Of a stretch of DNA of 64,000 nt, positions 16,885 through 26,371 are shown in pieces. Each line of letters opens with the position of its first letter. The stretch's first letter is position 1. Source of the DNA: Dickeya oryzae (GTDB lineage: Bacteria; Pseudomonadota; Gammaproteobacteria; Enterobacterales; Enterobacteriaceae); assembly GCF_009372235.1 (NCBI RefSeq), contig NZ_ML762922.1, positions 141,503 through 205,502 of the forward strand, read 5' to 3'. The translations under genes were made by a program, and so were the position numbers. The notes below the pieces were generated by a model. That model was not told the DNA's origin and searched no databases. It worked only from the letters and a program-made list of their open reading frames with translations.

Positions 16885-19800
16885 TTATCGCCGCGATTTA
16901 GTGCGCGCCTCCCACTGCATCACCAGACTGATAGCCGCTGGTAACACCGTCAGCGTCAGCAATGTCGCGACGATCAGCCCGCCGATAATGGCGTAGGCCA
17001 TCGGCCCCCAGAATACCTGTCTGGAGATAGGGATCATCCCCAAAATCGCCGCCATGGCAGTCAGCAGAATGGGACGCGATCGGTGGCGAGCCGCGTGAAT
17101 AATTGCCTCGGAGGCCGACATACCGGCGGCGGTGTTGGTGTCCACCTCACTGATCAGGATCACCGCATTACGAATGATCATCCCTGCCAGGGCGATAACC
17201 CCGAGTAAAGCGACAAACCCCATCGGCGTACCGGTTGGCAGCATCGCCGCCACGATGCCAATCAGCCCGAACGGTGCCATCATCACCGCCAGCATCATGC
17301 GAGAGAAGCGTTGTAACTGCACCATCAGCAATATCAACATCACCAGCAGCGTGACCGGCAACACCCGGTATACCGAACTGTTCCCCTTGTTGGACTCCGC
17401 TACCGAGCCGCCTTCTTTAATACGGTAACCCGAGGGTAATGTCGCCTGATACGCCGCCACTTTCGGTGCCAACGTCGCTGACAATGCCTGAGCACGAACC
17501 CCAGGAGCCAGGTCGGTTTGTACCGTGATAAAAGGGATACGCTTGTGACGCCAGATAATCGGTTCGTCAATGCCATACCCGATGGAGGCTATCTGCCCCA
17601 GCGGAACCTGTTGCCCATTAGCCGCACGCAGTTGCAGACTGGCAACCGTATCCAGATCCTGGCGCTCCTCATCACGGGCACGCACCACCACACCCACCAT
17701 GCGGTTACGATCGCGCACGCTGGTTACCGTGGTGCCGGAGAAAATGGTCGCCAACGCGCTGGCGACATCCTGCGAACTGATGCCCACCGCACGCGCTTCC
17801 GTCTGATTGAGGTCAATACGAATCGCACGCTCCGGTTCACCGGCGGTCAGGTTCACTTCCCGTGTACCGGGGGTGTTGCCAATCAGCGCGGCCAGGCCAG
17901 TCGCATACTCACGAACCTTGCTAATATCTGGCCCGCTCACCCGGTATTTGAGCGGCCAGCCAACGGGTGGCCCTAATTCCAGCGGCGATACGCGGGTCAC
18001 CAAATGGCTGAAATCCTGTTGCAGGCGTTTCTCCAATCGGGCACGCAGCGCATCCCGCTCTTTTAACCCTTTCGCGACCACCACCAGTTGCGCGATATTT
18101 TCATTTTCTAACAGTACGTCCATGGGCAGATAAAAACGTACTGCACCGGAGCCGACATAGGTAGAGAAATGATCCAGATCCGGGTCGTCTTTCAGCGACT
18201 GTTCCAGCCGCTCCACCTCTCGTTCGGTCGCTTCCTGAGAGGCATTATTCGGCAACGTCAGGCTGACCAGCAGTTCTGGCCGGTCCGATGCCGGGAAAAA
18301 CTCGCCTTCCAGCCGACCAGCAGCAACGATAGCCAGCGCCAGCAACACCACCGCCAGCATCAGTGTTCGGCCACGGTAGCGCAACGCGCTCGACAACAAG
18401 CGCTCGTAGAGACGCGACAGCCACCCGGCGTTATGTTGATGGGCTTTCACCGCCTTCGGCAGCAACCAGACGCCAATCAGCGGCGAGAACAGAATAGCCA
18501 CCACCCAGGAGCTGATGAGCGAAATCATCACCACAATAAACAGCGAGTAGCAGTACTCACCGGCGCTGGATGCGGCAAACCCCACTGGAATGAAACCTGC
18601 GATCATCACCAGCGTACCGGTCAGCATCGGAAACGCGGTGGTGTCATAAGCACGGGTAGCGGCCTGTTCACGGGCATCGCCCTTCTCCAGACTCGATACC
18701 ATCGCCTCCACCGTGATCATGGCGTCGTCCACCAGCAGCCCGAGCGCGATAATCAGCGCCCCCAGTGAAATGCGCTGCAGGCCAATACCTGCCACCTCCA
18801 TACCGGTGAAGGTCATCGCCAGCACAATCGGTATCGACGCCGCCACCACCAGACCAGCACGGCTACCTAGCGAGACAAACGATACCGCCAGCACGATCAC
18901 GACGGCCTCCAGCAGCACCCGGACAAAACCGTTGACCGACGACGCCACCACCGCAGATTGATCCGCCACGTTGGTGACCTCAATCCCATACGGTAGTGAC
19001 GCGCTGATCGTCGCCATCTTGCTGCGCAGCGCGTTGCCGAAATCCAGCATATTGCCGGTCGATGCCATTGAAATCGCCAGTCCAATGGCCGGTTGTCCAT
19101 TAACGCGGAACGCTGGTGCGGGCGGCTCAGCCGCCTGACGGTGAATCGTCGCGATGTCGGTCAGCGGAATGAAACGGTTCCCAATACGCAGCGTCACATC
19201 CCGCAGGCTTGCTTCGGACACAAATGCGCCGCTGACCCGAAGCGCCACCTTGTCACTATCGGTTCGAATGATGCCAGCCGGACTAACGGCATTCTGTGCC
19301 TGCAACGCTGCCGCCACCTGTTGCAGGGAAAGCCCCATCCCTGCCAGTTGTCTGGGCGAAAAGGCCACCACAATCTGCTCATCCTGCGCGCCCAATACCT
19401 CAATTTTGCCGATATCCGGTGTAGAGAGCAGCGCAGTACGAATGTCATCCACCTTATCGCGCAGCTCACGCGGCGAGAATCCCTCGGCGGTAAAGCCATA
19501 GATAGTGCCGAACGTGTCGTCAAACTCATCGTTAACCGCTGGCTCAGTCACCCCATCAGGCAGACCGGGGGCAACATCCTTCATCTTTTTGCGAACGGTA
19601 TACCAGATGCTCTGCACTTTGGACGGTGGGGTATTGTCACGCAGGTTGACGAATATCACCGCCTCACCAGCGCGGCTGTAACTTTCAGTAAAATCAAGGT
19701 AAGGCGTTTCCTGCAGCTTCTTTTCCAGCACATCGGTCACAAAGCTGACGGTATCCTGCACGGTGGCTCCGGGCCAACTGGCAGAGACCACTGCGGTTTT

Positions 19801-19953
19801 GATGGTAAACGCCGGGTCTTCGTTACGCGGCAAGCGCTCATAGCTCATCACACCGGCAGCCACAACGACCAGCATCAGAAATGCCACCAGTTGCTGATGG
19901 GCCAGTGCCCAGGCAGAAAGGTTCCATTTTTGCTTGAATCCCGATGACATCAT
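16885..19953 (-). CDS. RND (HAE1-type) efflux permease
   Basis: This 1022-residue inner-membrane proton-driven pump has the standard RND plan: an N-terminal span, a large periplasmic loop (about 40-330), a first block of spans with the proton-relay Asp pair in LGLLVDDAMITVEAM, a second periplasmic loop (about 550-850) and final spans. At the position of AcrB Lys940 (SAKNAIL) this protein has MIIRNAVIL, so Arg may take that role. Its start overlaps the adaptor stop (ATGA). No outer-membrane channel is encoded, so TolC from elsewhere is the likely partner. The AdeRS-like system upstream on the same strand is the probable regulator. The substrate is unknown. Confidence 0.9.
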   Translation of the reverse strand: MMSSGFKQKWNLSAWALAHQQLVAFLMLVVVAAGVMSYERLPRNEDPAFTIKTAVVSASWPGATVQDTVSFVTDVLEKKLQETPYLDFTESYSRAGEAVIFVNLRDNTPPSKVQSIWYTVRKKMKDVAPGLPDGVTEPAVNDEFDDTFGTIYGFTAEGFSPRELRDKVDDIRTALLSTPDIGKIEVLGAQDEQIVVAFSPRQLAGMGLSLQQVAAALQAQNAVSPAGIIRTDSDKVALRVSGAFVSEASLRDVTLRIGNRFIPLTDIATIHRQAAEPPAPAFRVNGQPAIGLAISMASTGNMLDFGNALRSKMATISASLPYGIEVTNVADQSAVVASSVNGFVRVLLEAVVIVLAVSFVSLGSRAGLVVAASIPIVLAMTFTGMEVAGIGLQRISLGALIIALGLLVDDAMITVEAMVSSLEKGDAREQAATRAYDTTAFPMLTGTLVMIAGFIPVGFAASSAGEYCYSLFIVVMISLISSWVVAILFSPLIGVWLLPKAVKAHQHNAGWLSRLYERLLSSALRYRGRTLMLAVVLLALAIVAAGRLEGEFFPASDRPELLVSLTLPNNASQEATEREVERLEQSLKDDPDLDHFSTYVGSGAVRFYLPMDVLLENENIAQLVVVAKGLKERDALRARLEKRLQQDFSHLVTRVSPLELGPPVGWPLKYRVSGPDISKVREYATGLAALIGNTPGTREVNLTAGEPERAIRIDLNQTEARAVGISSQDVASALATIFSGTTVTSVRDRNRMVGVVVRARDEERQDLDTVASLQLRAANGQQVPLGQIASIGYGIDEPIIWRHKRIPFITVQTDLAPGVRAQALSATLAPKVAAYQATLPSGYRIKEGGSVAESNKGNSSVYRVLPVTLLVMLILLMVQLQRFSRMMLAVMMAPFGLIGIVAAMLPTGTPMGFVALLGVIALAGMIIRNAVILISEVDTNTAAGMSASEAIIHAARHRSRPILLTAMAAILGMIPISRQVFWGPMAYAIIGGLIVATLLTLTVLPAAISLVMQWEARTKSRR

Positions 19954-21092
19954 TGCGCCTCCGCCAGCGCGACCTTTTCACCCGCCCGCAGTTTACTCAC
20001 GCCAGCGGTGACCACCTTGTCACCCGCCGACAAACCACCGGCAACAACCAACTGAGATTCGCTATACTGCCGCAGGGTGATCGGTTGTAACCGCAACACC
20101 TGCGTCTGTGGGTCAACCACAAACACCGCCGGATTATCTCCCTGACGGGTGAGCGCTGAGGCTGGCAACACGATAACGCGACTGCCGGGCAGCGTGATTT
20201 CACCCTCTACGGTGGCTCCCAGCACCATTTCTTTCGGTGGTTCGGTGAGTGAAACCCGCACCCGCCAGGTACGGGTTTCCGCGTCCGCCAACGGGCTGAC
20301 GTCCCGCACACGCCCACGGACTTTGATAGCCGGATTGGATAACAAGGACACGGTCACCAGTGGGTCGGTCAGACCGCTGGTAATCAACCGTTCAGAGACA
20401 TTGAAAACCGCATCGCGGCCAGTAAACGTCGCCAGTCGCACCACTTCCTGACCCGCAGTCACCACCTGACCGGGGTTAGCGCTAACCGAGGTGATCACAC
20501 CGGCGACCGGCGCAGAGAGCCGGGTATACCCCAGGCGGTCCTGGGCACTTTTGACACTGGCTTGTGCGCTTTCACGCACCGATACCGCCGATGCCCAGTT
20601 CGACTGGGCCTCATCGAGTTGAGAGCGGGAAATAGCGCCATTCGGCGCCAGTTGTTTCATTCGGTTAAGATTTTGCTCCGCGAGTCGCTCCGATGCTATC
20701 GCTCGGGTCAAATCCGCCTTCGCGCTTTGTAGCTGGTTATCCGTGTCGCGGGGATCGAGCGTGGCTATCACATCGCCAGCCTTTACCTCTGACCCGACAT
20801 CCACCATACGCGATACGATTCGACCATCCAGACGGAAACCCAGCGCAGTTTCTTCCGCCGGACGGATCTCGCCGGTCTGGGATAAGACATCACCGGTATC
20901 GGATGGCTCGACTGTCACGGTACGCACCGGGCGCAGCGGCGCAGACGCGGGCTTGCTACTGGTGTTATCGCAACCGGATAGCACACCGATAAGCAGTAAT
21001 ACCGCCCACACGCCACAGGCACGAGCAACAGCGCTGCGCCAGTGACAGCTCAAATGATGCAAAACGTAAAGCATGGATCCTGTCTGTGTCAT
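19950..21092 (-). CDS. RND efflux periplasmic adaptor lipoprotein
   Basis: This membrane-fusion protein of about 380 residues connects the RND permease to an outer-membrane channel. A lipobox (VLSGC, Cys41) follows a hydrophobic segment, so it is an inner-membrane lipoprotein. Next come the split lipoyl domain (GFRLDGRIVSRMVDVGSEVKAGDVIATLD), a coiled-coil hairpin (LQSAKADLTRAIASERLAEQ) and the beta-barrel and proximal domains. The open frame reaches 21134; AGGAA eight bases before 21092 supports the start MTQTGSM. It is the first gene of a two-gene operon with the permease, coupled by a 4-nt overlap. Confidence 0.88.
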   Translation of the reverse strand: MTQTGSMLYVLHHLSCHWRSAVARACGVWAVLLLIGVLSGCDNTSSKPASAPLRPVRTVTVEPSDTGDVLSQTGEIRPAEETALGFRLDGRIVSRMVDVGSEVKAGDVIATLDPRDTDNQLQSAKADLTRAIASERLAEQNLNRMKQLAPNGAISRSQLDEAQSNWASAVSVRESAQASVKSAQDRLGYTRLSAPVAGVITSVSANPGQVVTAGQEVVRLATFTGRDAVFNVSERLITSGLTDPLVTVSLLSNPAIKVRGRVRDVSPLADAETRTWRVRVSLTEPPKEMVLGATVEGEITLPGSRVIVLPASALTRQGDNPAVFVVDPQTQVLRLQPITLRQYSESQLVVAGGLSAGDKVVTAGVSKLRAGEKVALAEAQ

Positions 21093-21214
21093 GGTGATTT
21101 CCTGTTGACTGCTATCGATCATTACACCGCACACATTTCCAGATTGACTCCACGCTGTATCAAGAAATGGTCAAGAGTACTGAAAACAATTGTCATTACA
21201 ATATGTTCCTCGTG

Positions 21215-22384
21215 TCATGCTACCGGCAAATCAAGGGTAAAACACATACCTCCTTGCGAATGGTTTTCCGCCGTCAGGCTGCCACCAAGCGCCTCACAAA
21301 TCGCTTCGGCAATGGACAACCCCAGTCCGCTGCCGCCGGAATGGCGCGCCCGCGAAGTATCCGCCCGGGAAAAACGCTCAAAGATATGTGGCAAGAATGC
21401 GTCACTAACGCCAGGCCCGTAGTCGCGAAACTGAATTCGCCATCGGTCCTGCCGACGTACGATGTCAATCCGCTGCGTCTTACCTTCCACCGCATAGCGC
21501 AGGGCGTTATCTATCAGAATGGTAAAAACCTGCCCCAACCGGATCGGATCCGCCAGACAATACCCCTCCCCATCGGCATACAATGTCACTGTAAAACATG
21601 CCGCCTCCGCATTGGGTTTCAGCCAGGCGATACGGTCACGCAACAGCTCGACCAGGTTCAGCCGGGTTTTATCGATAACCAGTTGTCCGGCACTGGCCAT
21701 CGAAAGTAAATGCAGATCCTCAATCAGCCGGTTAAGGTTAAGCATCTGGTTCATCACCATTTGTAACTGGTGGGTATCTGGCTGGAAAACACCATCCAGC
21801 ATCCCTTGCAATCGCCCCATCGCCGCCGTCAGCGGCGATCGCAACTCATGTGCCATTGCTACATGCGAGGCATGCAATTCACGTTCATAGCGCTCAAGTT
21901 GTGCGGTCATGGCGTTAAAGTCACGGGTCAGCAAAGTCAGCTCAGCAGGCGCTCCCGGCACCATCCGGGCACGAGTGGAAAACTGTCCGCGCGCTACCGT
22001 ACGCGCCGACATCGCCAACTGGCTGAACTGTACCGACAATGGTCGGGCGGCCCATAATCCCAGGACGACAATTAGCGGAATGGCGACCAGCACCAGCAGA
22101 CTTAAAATCAGCCAGTCCACCGTCGCGATAGACGGATCAAAGACGTCCGGGCCGAACCAGGTACTGAGCAGTTCATAATAACGGGCGAGATCCAGCGTGG
22201 GATTCTCACGCAGCAGGATAAACTCGTGGCGTACCGCGTCTGGCATCTTGTGCATCACCCAGAGATTCCAGACAAAGAAACGCAGCCACATGCAGGTGGC
22301 GATCAGCACTACCGCACCAATCGCCAGTGAAAGAATCCGCAGGCAAAGCCAGCGCCACAACGATAGATGAGGTATATTATTCAT
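21215..22384 (-). CDS. AdeS/BaeS-like sensor histidine kinase
   Basis: This 389-residue membrane kinase has two membrane spans (about 15-35 and 90-112) enclosing a short periplasmic sensor, a HAMP domain, the dimerisation domain with His179 in VAMAHELRSPLTAAMGR and a HATPase domain (IDNALRYAVEG, YGPGV, SGGSGLGLSIAEAICEALGG). H-box and arrangement resemble AdeS, which controls the AdeABC pump in Acinetobacter. It overlaps the response regulator stop by 4 nt and is followed 122 bp later by the RND operon, so control of that pump is the natural inference. Confidence 0.9.
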   Translation of the reverse strand: MNNIPHLSLWRWLCLRILSLAIGAVVLIATCMWLRFFVWNLWVMHKMPDAVRHEFILLRENPTLDLARYYELLSTWFGPDVFDPSIATVDWLILSLLVLVAIPLIVVLGLWAARPLSVQFSQLAMSARTVARGQFSTRARMVPGAPAELTLLTRDFNAMTAQLERYERELHASHVAMAHELRSPLTAAMGRLQGMLDGVFQPDTHQLQMVMNQMLNLNRLIEDLHLLSMASAGQLVIDKTRLNLVELLRDRIAWLKPNAEAACFTVTLYADGEGYCLADPIRLGQVFTILIDNALRYAVEGKTQRIDIVRRQDRWRIQFRDYGPGVSDAFLPHIFERFSRADTSRARHSGGSGLGLSIAEAICEALGGSLTAENHSQGGMCFTLDLPVA

Positions 22385-23076
22385 GGCTGACGAAACCGGT
22401 AACCCACCGCACGAACCGTTAGCAGTACCCCGCTAATACCCACCGCTTCGAGTTTTTTGCGCAGATTATAAATGTGCGTATCCACCACCCGCTCCAGCGC
22501 GTCGCTATCGGGCAGACAGGCTTCCAGCAGTTCCTGACGGGAAAAGGCGCGAGTCTGCGCCCGCAATAGGGTCGTCAGCAGGCTAAACTCTGTCGGCGTC
22601 AGCTCCAGCGGCTGACTATGCCCTTGTGTGTCAGTCACTGCCGCCAGCATCGCATCCTGATCGACTAGCAGCATGCCAAAGCTCAACGTCCGGCCTGGCG
22701 TCATCACACCGCCAGTGCGTCGTAATACGGCATGTACCCGCGCCACTACCTCACCAGGGTGATAGGGTTTGGTAACGTAGTCATCGGCACCGTAGCGCAA
22801 GGCACCTATCTTGTCAGTGTCATCCCCCATCGCGGTAACCATGATAACCGGGATGTCACTTTTACGGCGTAAAGTCATCAACACTTCAGTCCCGTTCATG
22901 CCCGGCAGCATCACATCGAGCAGGATCAGATCAGGCTTTACTCGCAACGCCATTTCCAGTCCGCCAACGCCATCACTCGCCAGCAGTACCTGAAAATTAT
23001 CACGTTTCAGGTACGCTTCCAGCACACCGGCAGCATCTGTGTCATCTTCAATTATCAGAATGCGTTTCAGACTCAT
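22381..23076 (-). CDS. OmpR/PhoB-family response regulator, AdeR-like
   Basis: This 231-residue regulator has a receiver domain with the acidic pair D11-D12, phospho-acceptor Asp54 in LILLDVMLPGMNG, the switch Thr in VTAMG and the Lys in DDYVTKPYHPGEV, then a winged-helix domain (LELTPTEFSLL, VDTHIYNLRKKL). The frame extends to 23184, but the sequence before MSLKRILIIEDD has no family resemblance, and GAGAG precedes 23076 at good spacing. The ATG at 23079 is a possible alternative. It forms an operon with the kinase, is divergent from a MipA/OmpV gene 140 bp away, and probably controls the RND pump. Confidence 0.9.
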   Translation of the reverse strand: MSLKRILIIEDDTDAAGVLEAYLKRDNFQVLLASDGVGGLEMALRVKPDLILLDVMLPGMNGTEVLMTLRRKSDIPVIMVTAMGDDTDKIGALRYGADDYVTKPYHPGEVVARVHAVLRRTGGVMTPGRTLSFGMLLVDQDAMLAAVTDTQGHSQPLELTPTEFSLLTTLLRAQTRAFSRQELLEACLPDSDALERVVDTHIYNLRKKLEAVGISGVLLTVRAVGYRFRQP

Positions 23077-23216
23077 CATGACTCTCTTTACAATTTTTTC
23101 ATAATTTATCGGTAGGGCACTCGCTCTCGTGTGTATACTAAAGTGCTTCGTACAAGGAAGCACGAAAACGCCAGTATAAGGCAATACACTTTCCCCGTTT
23201 AAGGAGTTGAGATCGG

Positions 23217-24002
23217 ATGATAGTGCGACATATCCCTTTTTACATCGCCACTCTTTTCTGTGCCGCTAATAACGTGAGTTGGGCAAATGATACCGCGCCC
23301 GGCCAGCAAGATGGTCTAACCATAGGTCTTGCCACCCACAATGGACCACGCTACAGCGGTTCGGACGAGCGTGTATGGAATCTACTACCAGTCATTGAAG
23401 CCCGCGAAGGTGCCTTCTTTTTTGATTCGGCCAAAGGTGCTGGCTATGATTTACAACTCGGCCAGTTCTATTTTGAGCATACATTGAACTATTCGCCTGG
23501 TCGTACCGACAAGAACTCATCATCTCGTCCTGGTTCCGACAAATTACGCGGTATGGGCAAAATTGATGGGGTGTTGAACACCGCCGTGGCGTTCGGTTGG
23601 CAATTTACCGACCAACTGTCTATAGAGGCAAAAGCGATTTTGCCGCTAACCGACAGTCAGGGTATACAATACCAGACCTCGCTGACAGGTATCTTGTTCC
23701 AGAATAACTCAGACACGCTCGGCGCACAGGGGATACTACTGTTCGGCGATGCTCGCTATAACAACCTGTTTTACGGTGTCAACCAGCAACAGAGCCAGAA
23801 CTCGGGTTATCGCGCCTATCAGGCCCAAAGTGGTTTATATGGACAGTCTGTTTCATTGTTCTGGACACATCAGTTTGACCCGCATTGGGCCACTACGCTC
23901 AGTGGCAGCTATACCCGGCTAAACGATAAAGCCTCAGACAGCCCCATCGTGTTTCGCTCCAATCAGGGTGAAGGACTATTTGCCGTTACTTATACGTTCT
24001 AA
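23217..24002 (+). CDS. MipA/OmpV-family outer-membrane protein
   Basis: This 261-residue exported protein has a signal peptide ending near NVSWA. Its domain begins LTIGLATHNGPRYSGSDERVWNLLPVIEAREG, the typical opening of MipA/OmpV proteins, and it ends in VTYTF with a terminal Phe as in outer-membrane beta-barrels. In the family MipA scaffolds peptidoglycan enzymes, while others respond to antimicrobial stress. Divergent placement beside a two-component system is a common arrangement for this family and suggests that the AdeR-like regulator controls it. AAGGAG precedes the start at a spacing of 8-10. Confidence 0.87.
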   Translation: MIVRHIPFYIATLFCAANNVSWANDTAPGQQDGLTIGLATHNGPRYSGSDERVWNLLPVIEAREGAFFFDSAKGAGYDLQLGQFYFEHTLNYSPGRTDKNSSSRPGSDKLRGMGKIDGVLNTAVAFGWQFTDQLSIEAKAILPLTDSQGIQYQTSLTGILFQNNSDTLGAQGILLFGDARYNNLFYGVNQQQSQNSGYRAYQAQSGLYGQSVSLFWTHQFDPHWATTLSGSYTRLNDKASDSPIVFRSNQGEGLFAVTYTF

Positions 24003-24039
24003 ACAGTACACTTAGAGATGGCTTAATCACCAAAAACTA

Positions 24040-24111
24040 CGCCGGATACTACCCAATATCACCACAGGAAAGTCAGATTGATGTGCTTTTCGCTCTGTGA
24101 GGTATCCGGCG
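24040..24111. repeat. Long-loop nested inverted repeat after the MipA gene
   Basis: CGCCGGATAC at 24040-24049 pairs perfectly with GTATCCGGCG at 24102-24111, and an inner CACAG (24063-24067) pairs with CTGTG (24095-24099). Together they form a 72-nt nested stem-loop beginning 37 bp after the stop codon. No T-run follows, so it is not a standard terminator. It could be a structured 3' end, a small RNA or a miniature mobile remnant. Confidence 0.6.
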
Positions 24112-24902
24112 ATAATATTGCAAAATAATCCCCTGATTTCTCCTATGAACCAAACGAAGCCCCTCTAATTTCATAGCTAATTCACGTTATACCTATCATA
24201 CAGATGGGGAGCAAATACGATAAATATCAGGGTTGAGAAGGCAAGTCCTCCGACCTTCCCTCGCACTATTATCGTTATTGCTTCTATTAATGCATATAAA
24301 ATAGTCGATCTTAGTTATTAAAAACAAAATACTAATGCTATATCATGAGGTAATGCTGTTTCCAACAGCGTTTACCAGTCAATATAATATCTTGCCATTC
24401 AACCGATAAGAGCAACCTTATTGCTGACATAACACCAAATTGGCAATTACCCACATGCAATCAGTACACTAATGCAGTACAACATCACGATACGTTTTAC
24501 ATTACAAGTTTTCATACAGGTACAGTGCGATGCCTTACTAAACTCAAATAATGGATTTCATCGTCCAACACACAAAGAACCATTCAGTTAGAAATTGAGT
24601 CTGTACTTTAATTGTCAGACCACTATCTCTGTATTGCACTATCTCAATGAGTATTATAATAATTTTCTTGTGGTCTTTCATTTTATAAAAAGCCATAACA
24701 AAAAATAGCCAAGAAAAATTAAACCTTAAGCAAAAATAAAAAATATAACAAACTAAACCGAACAGCAACAATTTAAGAAAAAGCATCATAGAAATTGAAA
24801 AAATAAAGCATTCTGAAATATAATAGCCATGCTGCTCCTGAAAACTATTCAGACAGCACTTGCTTTTGTGCCTTTTGACAATTTAATCAGGATTATCATG
24901 CC
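24112..24902. other. AT-rich gene-poor region
   Basis: Nearly 800 bp of AT-rich DNA. A minus-strand frame at 24544-24789 (81 codons) encodes two hydrophobic stretches rich in Phe, Leu and Ile, which AT-rich DNA often does by chance. It has no recognisable family, and I do not call it a gene. The low GC content continues into the SDR gene that follows. Confidence 0.4.
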
Positions 24903-26012
24903 ATGAAAAAAGTATTCATCACCGGGGCCACAGGTTTCCTTGGCGGTGCAATTATGGAAAAAGCGCTACAGGACAAGCACATTGAAAATATATTCATGCT
25001 GGTCAGGGCTGCTAACAAACAAGATGGACTTAAACGGATTCTAAACAACCTGAGAAAATTTGATATCCCAGAATTATCATTATCTCGTTTGACAGAAGAC
25101 AATATTATCGTCGGTGATTTAGCCGAACCAGCGTCTTTTCTGCAGAATCCTGTGCTGGACAGTATCACCCACGTCATTAACAGTGCTGCGGTTGCTTCAT
25201 TTGGCAATAACCCACTCATTTGGAAAGTTAATGTGGAAGGTACGCTGGAATTTGCAAAGCGTATGAGTCAGGTTGCTTCACTGCAAAAATTTATCCAGAT
25301 CGGCACAGCGATGTCGTGCGTTCCGGAGCAGGATCAGGTGGTAGAAGAATCCAGTCAGTTGGATACGGAAAAATCGCACATCGTCGAATACACGCTGTCT
25401 AAAGCCACCATCGAAAACCTGATACGTGAGCATTGCCCAGGTATGCCGTTGCTGATTGTGCGCCCATCCATCATCGTCGGCCATTCACATTTGGGCTGTA
25501 AACCATCGAGCAGCATCTACTGGGTGTTTGAAATGGTGATAAAGCTCAATAAATTTATGTGTTCGCTTGATGACAAAATCGATGTCATTCCGGTGGATTT
25601 CTGCGCTGATGCGATTCTGATGTTGTTGCATTCAGAACAAGCGATTAATGACGTCTATCATATCTCTGCAGGTGAAGACTCCAGTGTCAGTTTCAACGAG
25701 ATAGATGAGGCGATGGCGCAGGCAGCAGCACGTCCGCCGATGGGAGAAACCTACCGTCAGGTCACTTACCCTGACCTTATTAAACTACGTAGCAGCTTTA
25801 GCGAGCTGTATGGCCCCTGCAATGAACGTCTGATGCTGCGCGCTATGCGTCTTTACGGTTCATTCGCCCAGTTAAATGTGAAATTCAGCAACCGTAAACT
25901 GCTGCAACTGGGCATGAAAACTCCGCCGCGCTTTACCGAATATGTGGATAAATGTGTGGAAACCACTCGTCATTTCAGCATACCGGAACTAATGACGGTA
26001 GATTTTAAATAA
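24903..26012 (+). CDS. Extended SDR, thioester-reductase/fatty-acyl-reductase-like
   Basis: This 369-residue NAD(P)-dependent extended SDR has the cofactor motif ITGATGFLGGAIMEKAL at the N-terminus and the catalytic Tyr-Lys pair in YTLSKATIENLI (about residue 165). The layout, with NVEGTLEFAKR and PSIIVGHS, fits the NAD_binding_4 (male-sterility/thioester-reductase) group, which reduces acyl thioesters to aldehydes or alcohols. No carrier protein or synthetase gene is adjacent, so the acyl donor is unknown. It stands alone in AT-rich DNA with gene-free flanks on both sides, which suggests horizontal acquisition. The start follows AGGATT at a long spacing. Confidence 0.75.
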   Translation: MKKVFITGATGFLGGAIMEKALQDKHIENIFMLVRAANKQDGLKRILNNLRKFDIPELSLSRLTEDNIIVGDLAEPASFLQNPVLDSITHVINSAAVASFGNNPLIWKVNVEGTLEFAKRMSQVASLQKFIQIGTAMSCVPEQDQVVEESSQLDTEKSHIVEYTLSKATIENLIREHCPGMPLLIVRPSIIVGHSHLGCKPSSSIYWVFEMVIKLNKFMCSLDDKIDVIPVDFCADAILMLLHSEQAINDVYHISAGEDSSVSFNEIDEAMAQAAARPPMGETYRQVTYPDLIKLRSSFSELYGPCNERLMLRAMRLYGSFAQLNVKFSNRKLLQLGMKTPPRFTEYVDKCVETTRHFSIPELMTVDFK

Positions 26013-26021
26013 TCTAGTTTC

Positions 26022-26058
26022 TCTGTCCTGCTATCATGAATAATGATAGCAGGACAGA
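26022..26058. terminator. Perfect 16-bp hairpin after the SDR gene
   Basis: TCTGTCCTGCTATCAT at 26022-26037 is the exact reverse complement of 26043-26058, separated by a 5-nt loop. It begins 10 bp after the SDR stop codon. There is no T-run, so it may act as a transcript-stabilising or Rho-assisted end. Confidence 0.6.
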
Positions 26059-26229
26059 TAATAACTGAGTTCATTATTGTTTTTCGTTATATCTTCCACC
26101 TATACCTTTCACTAACCAAAAAATCACCCCCATCAAAGAATTACCCCAGCCTCTCAAATAGAAAGCTGATGAAATATCAACAAAAATAAAGTAACTCCAC
26201 AATATTCACCCCCTCCCCAAAAACCCATC

Positions 26230-26258
26230 AAAATAAAATAAAATAAAATAAAATAAAC
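26230..26258. repeat. (AAAAT)5 simple-sequence repeat
   Basis: Five perfect AAAAT units followed by AAA lie in non-coding DNA downstream of the PNPOx-like gene and the SDR. Pentanucleotide tracts are prone to slippage. No gene reads through it convincingly, so phase variation is not suggested. Confidence 0.95.
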
Positions 26259-26371
26259 AAATAGAATCACTTTACTATTTTGATTATTTTTATTTCCATA
26301 AAAAGCAATAATACTCTGCAATATCAGAGCACTAATAGATACATTATTCCTTATGCTTGCTTTGTAAGCTT

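Noticed and set aside
24544..24789. 81-codon minus-strand frame with two hydrophobic stretches
   Set aside because: AT-rich DNA readily gives Phe/Leu/Ile-rich frames. There is no clear ribosome site and no recognisable family.
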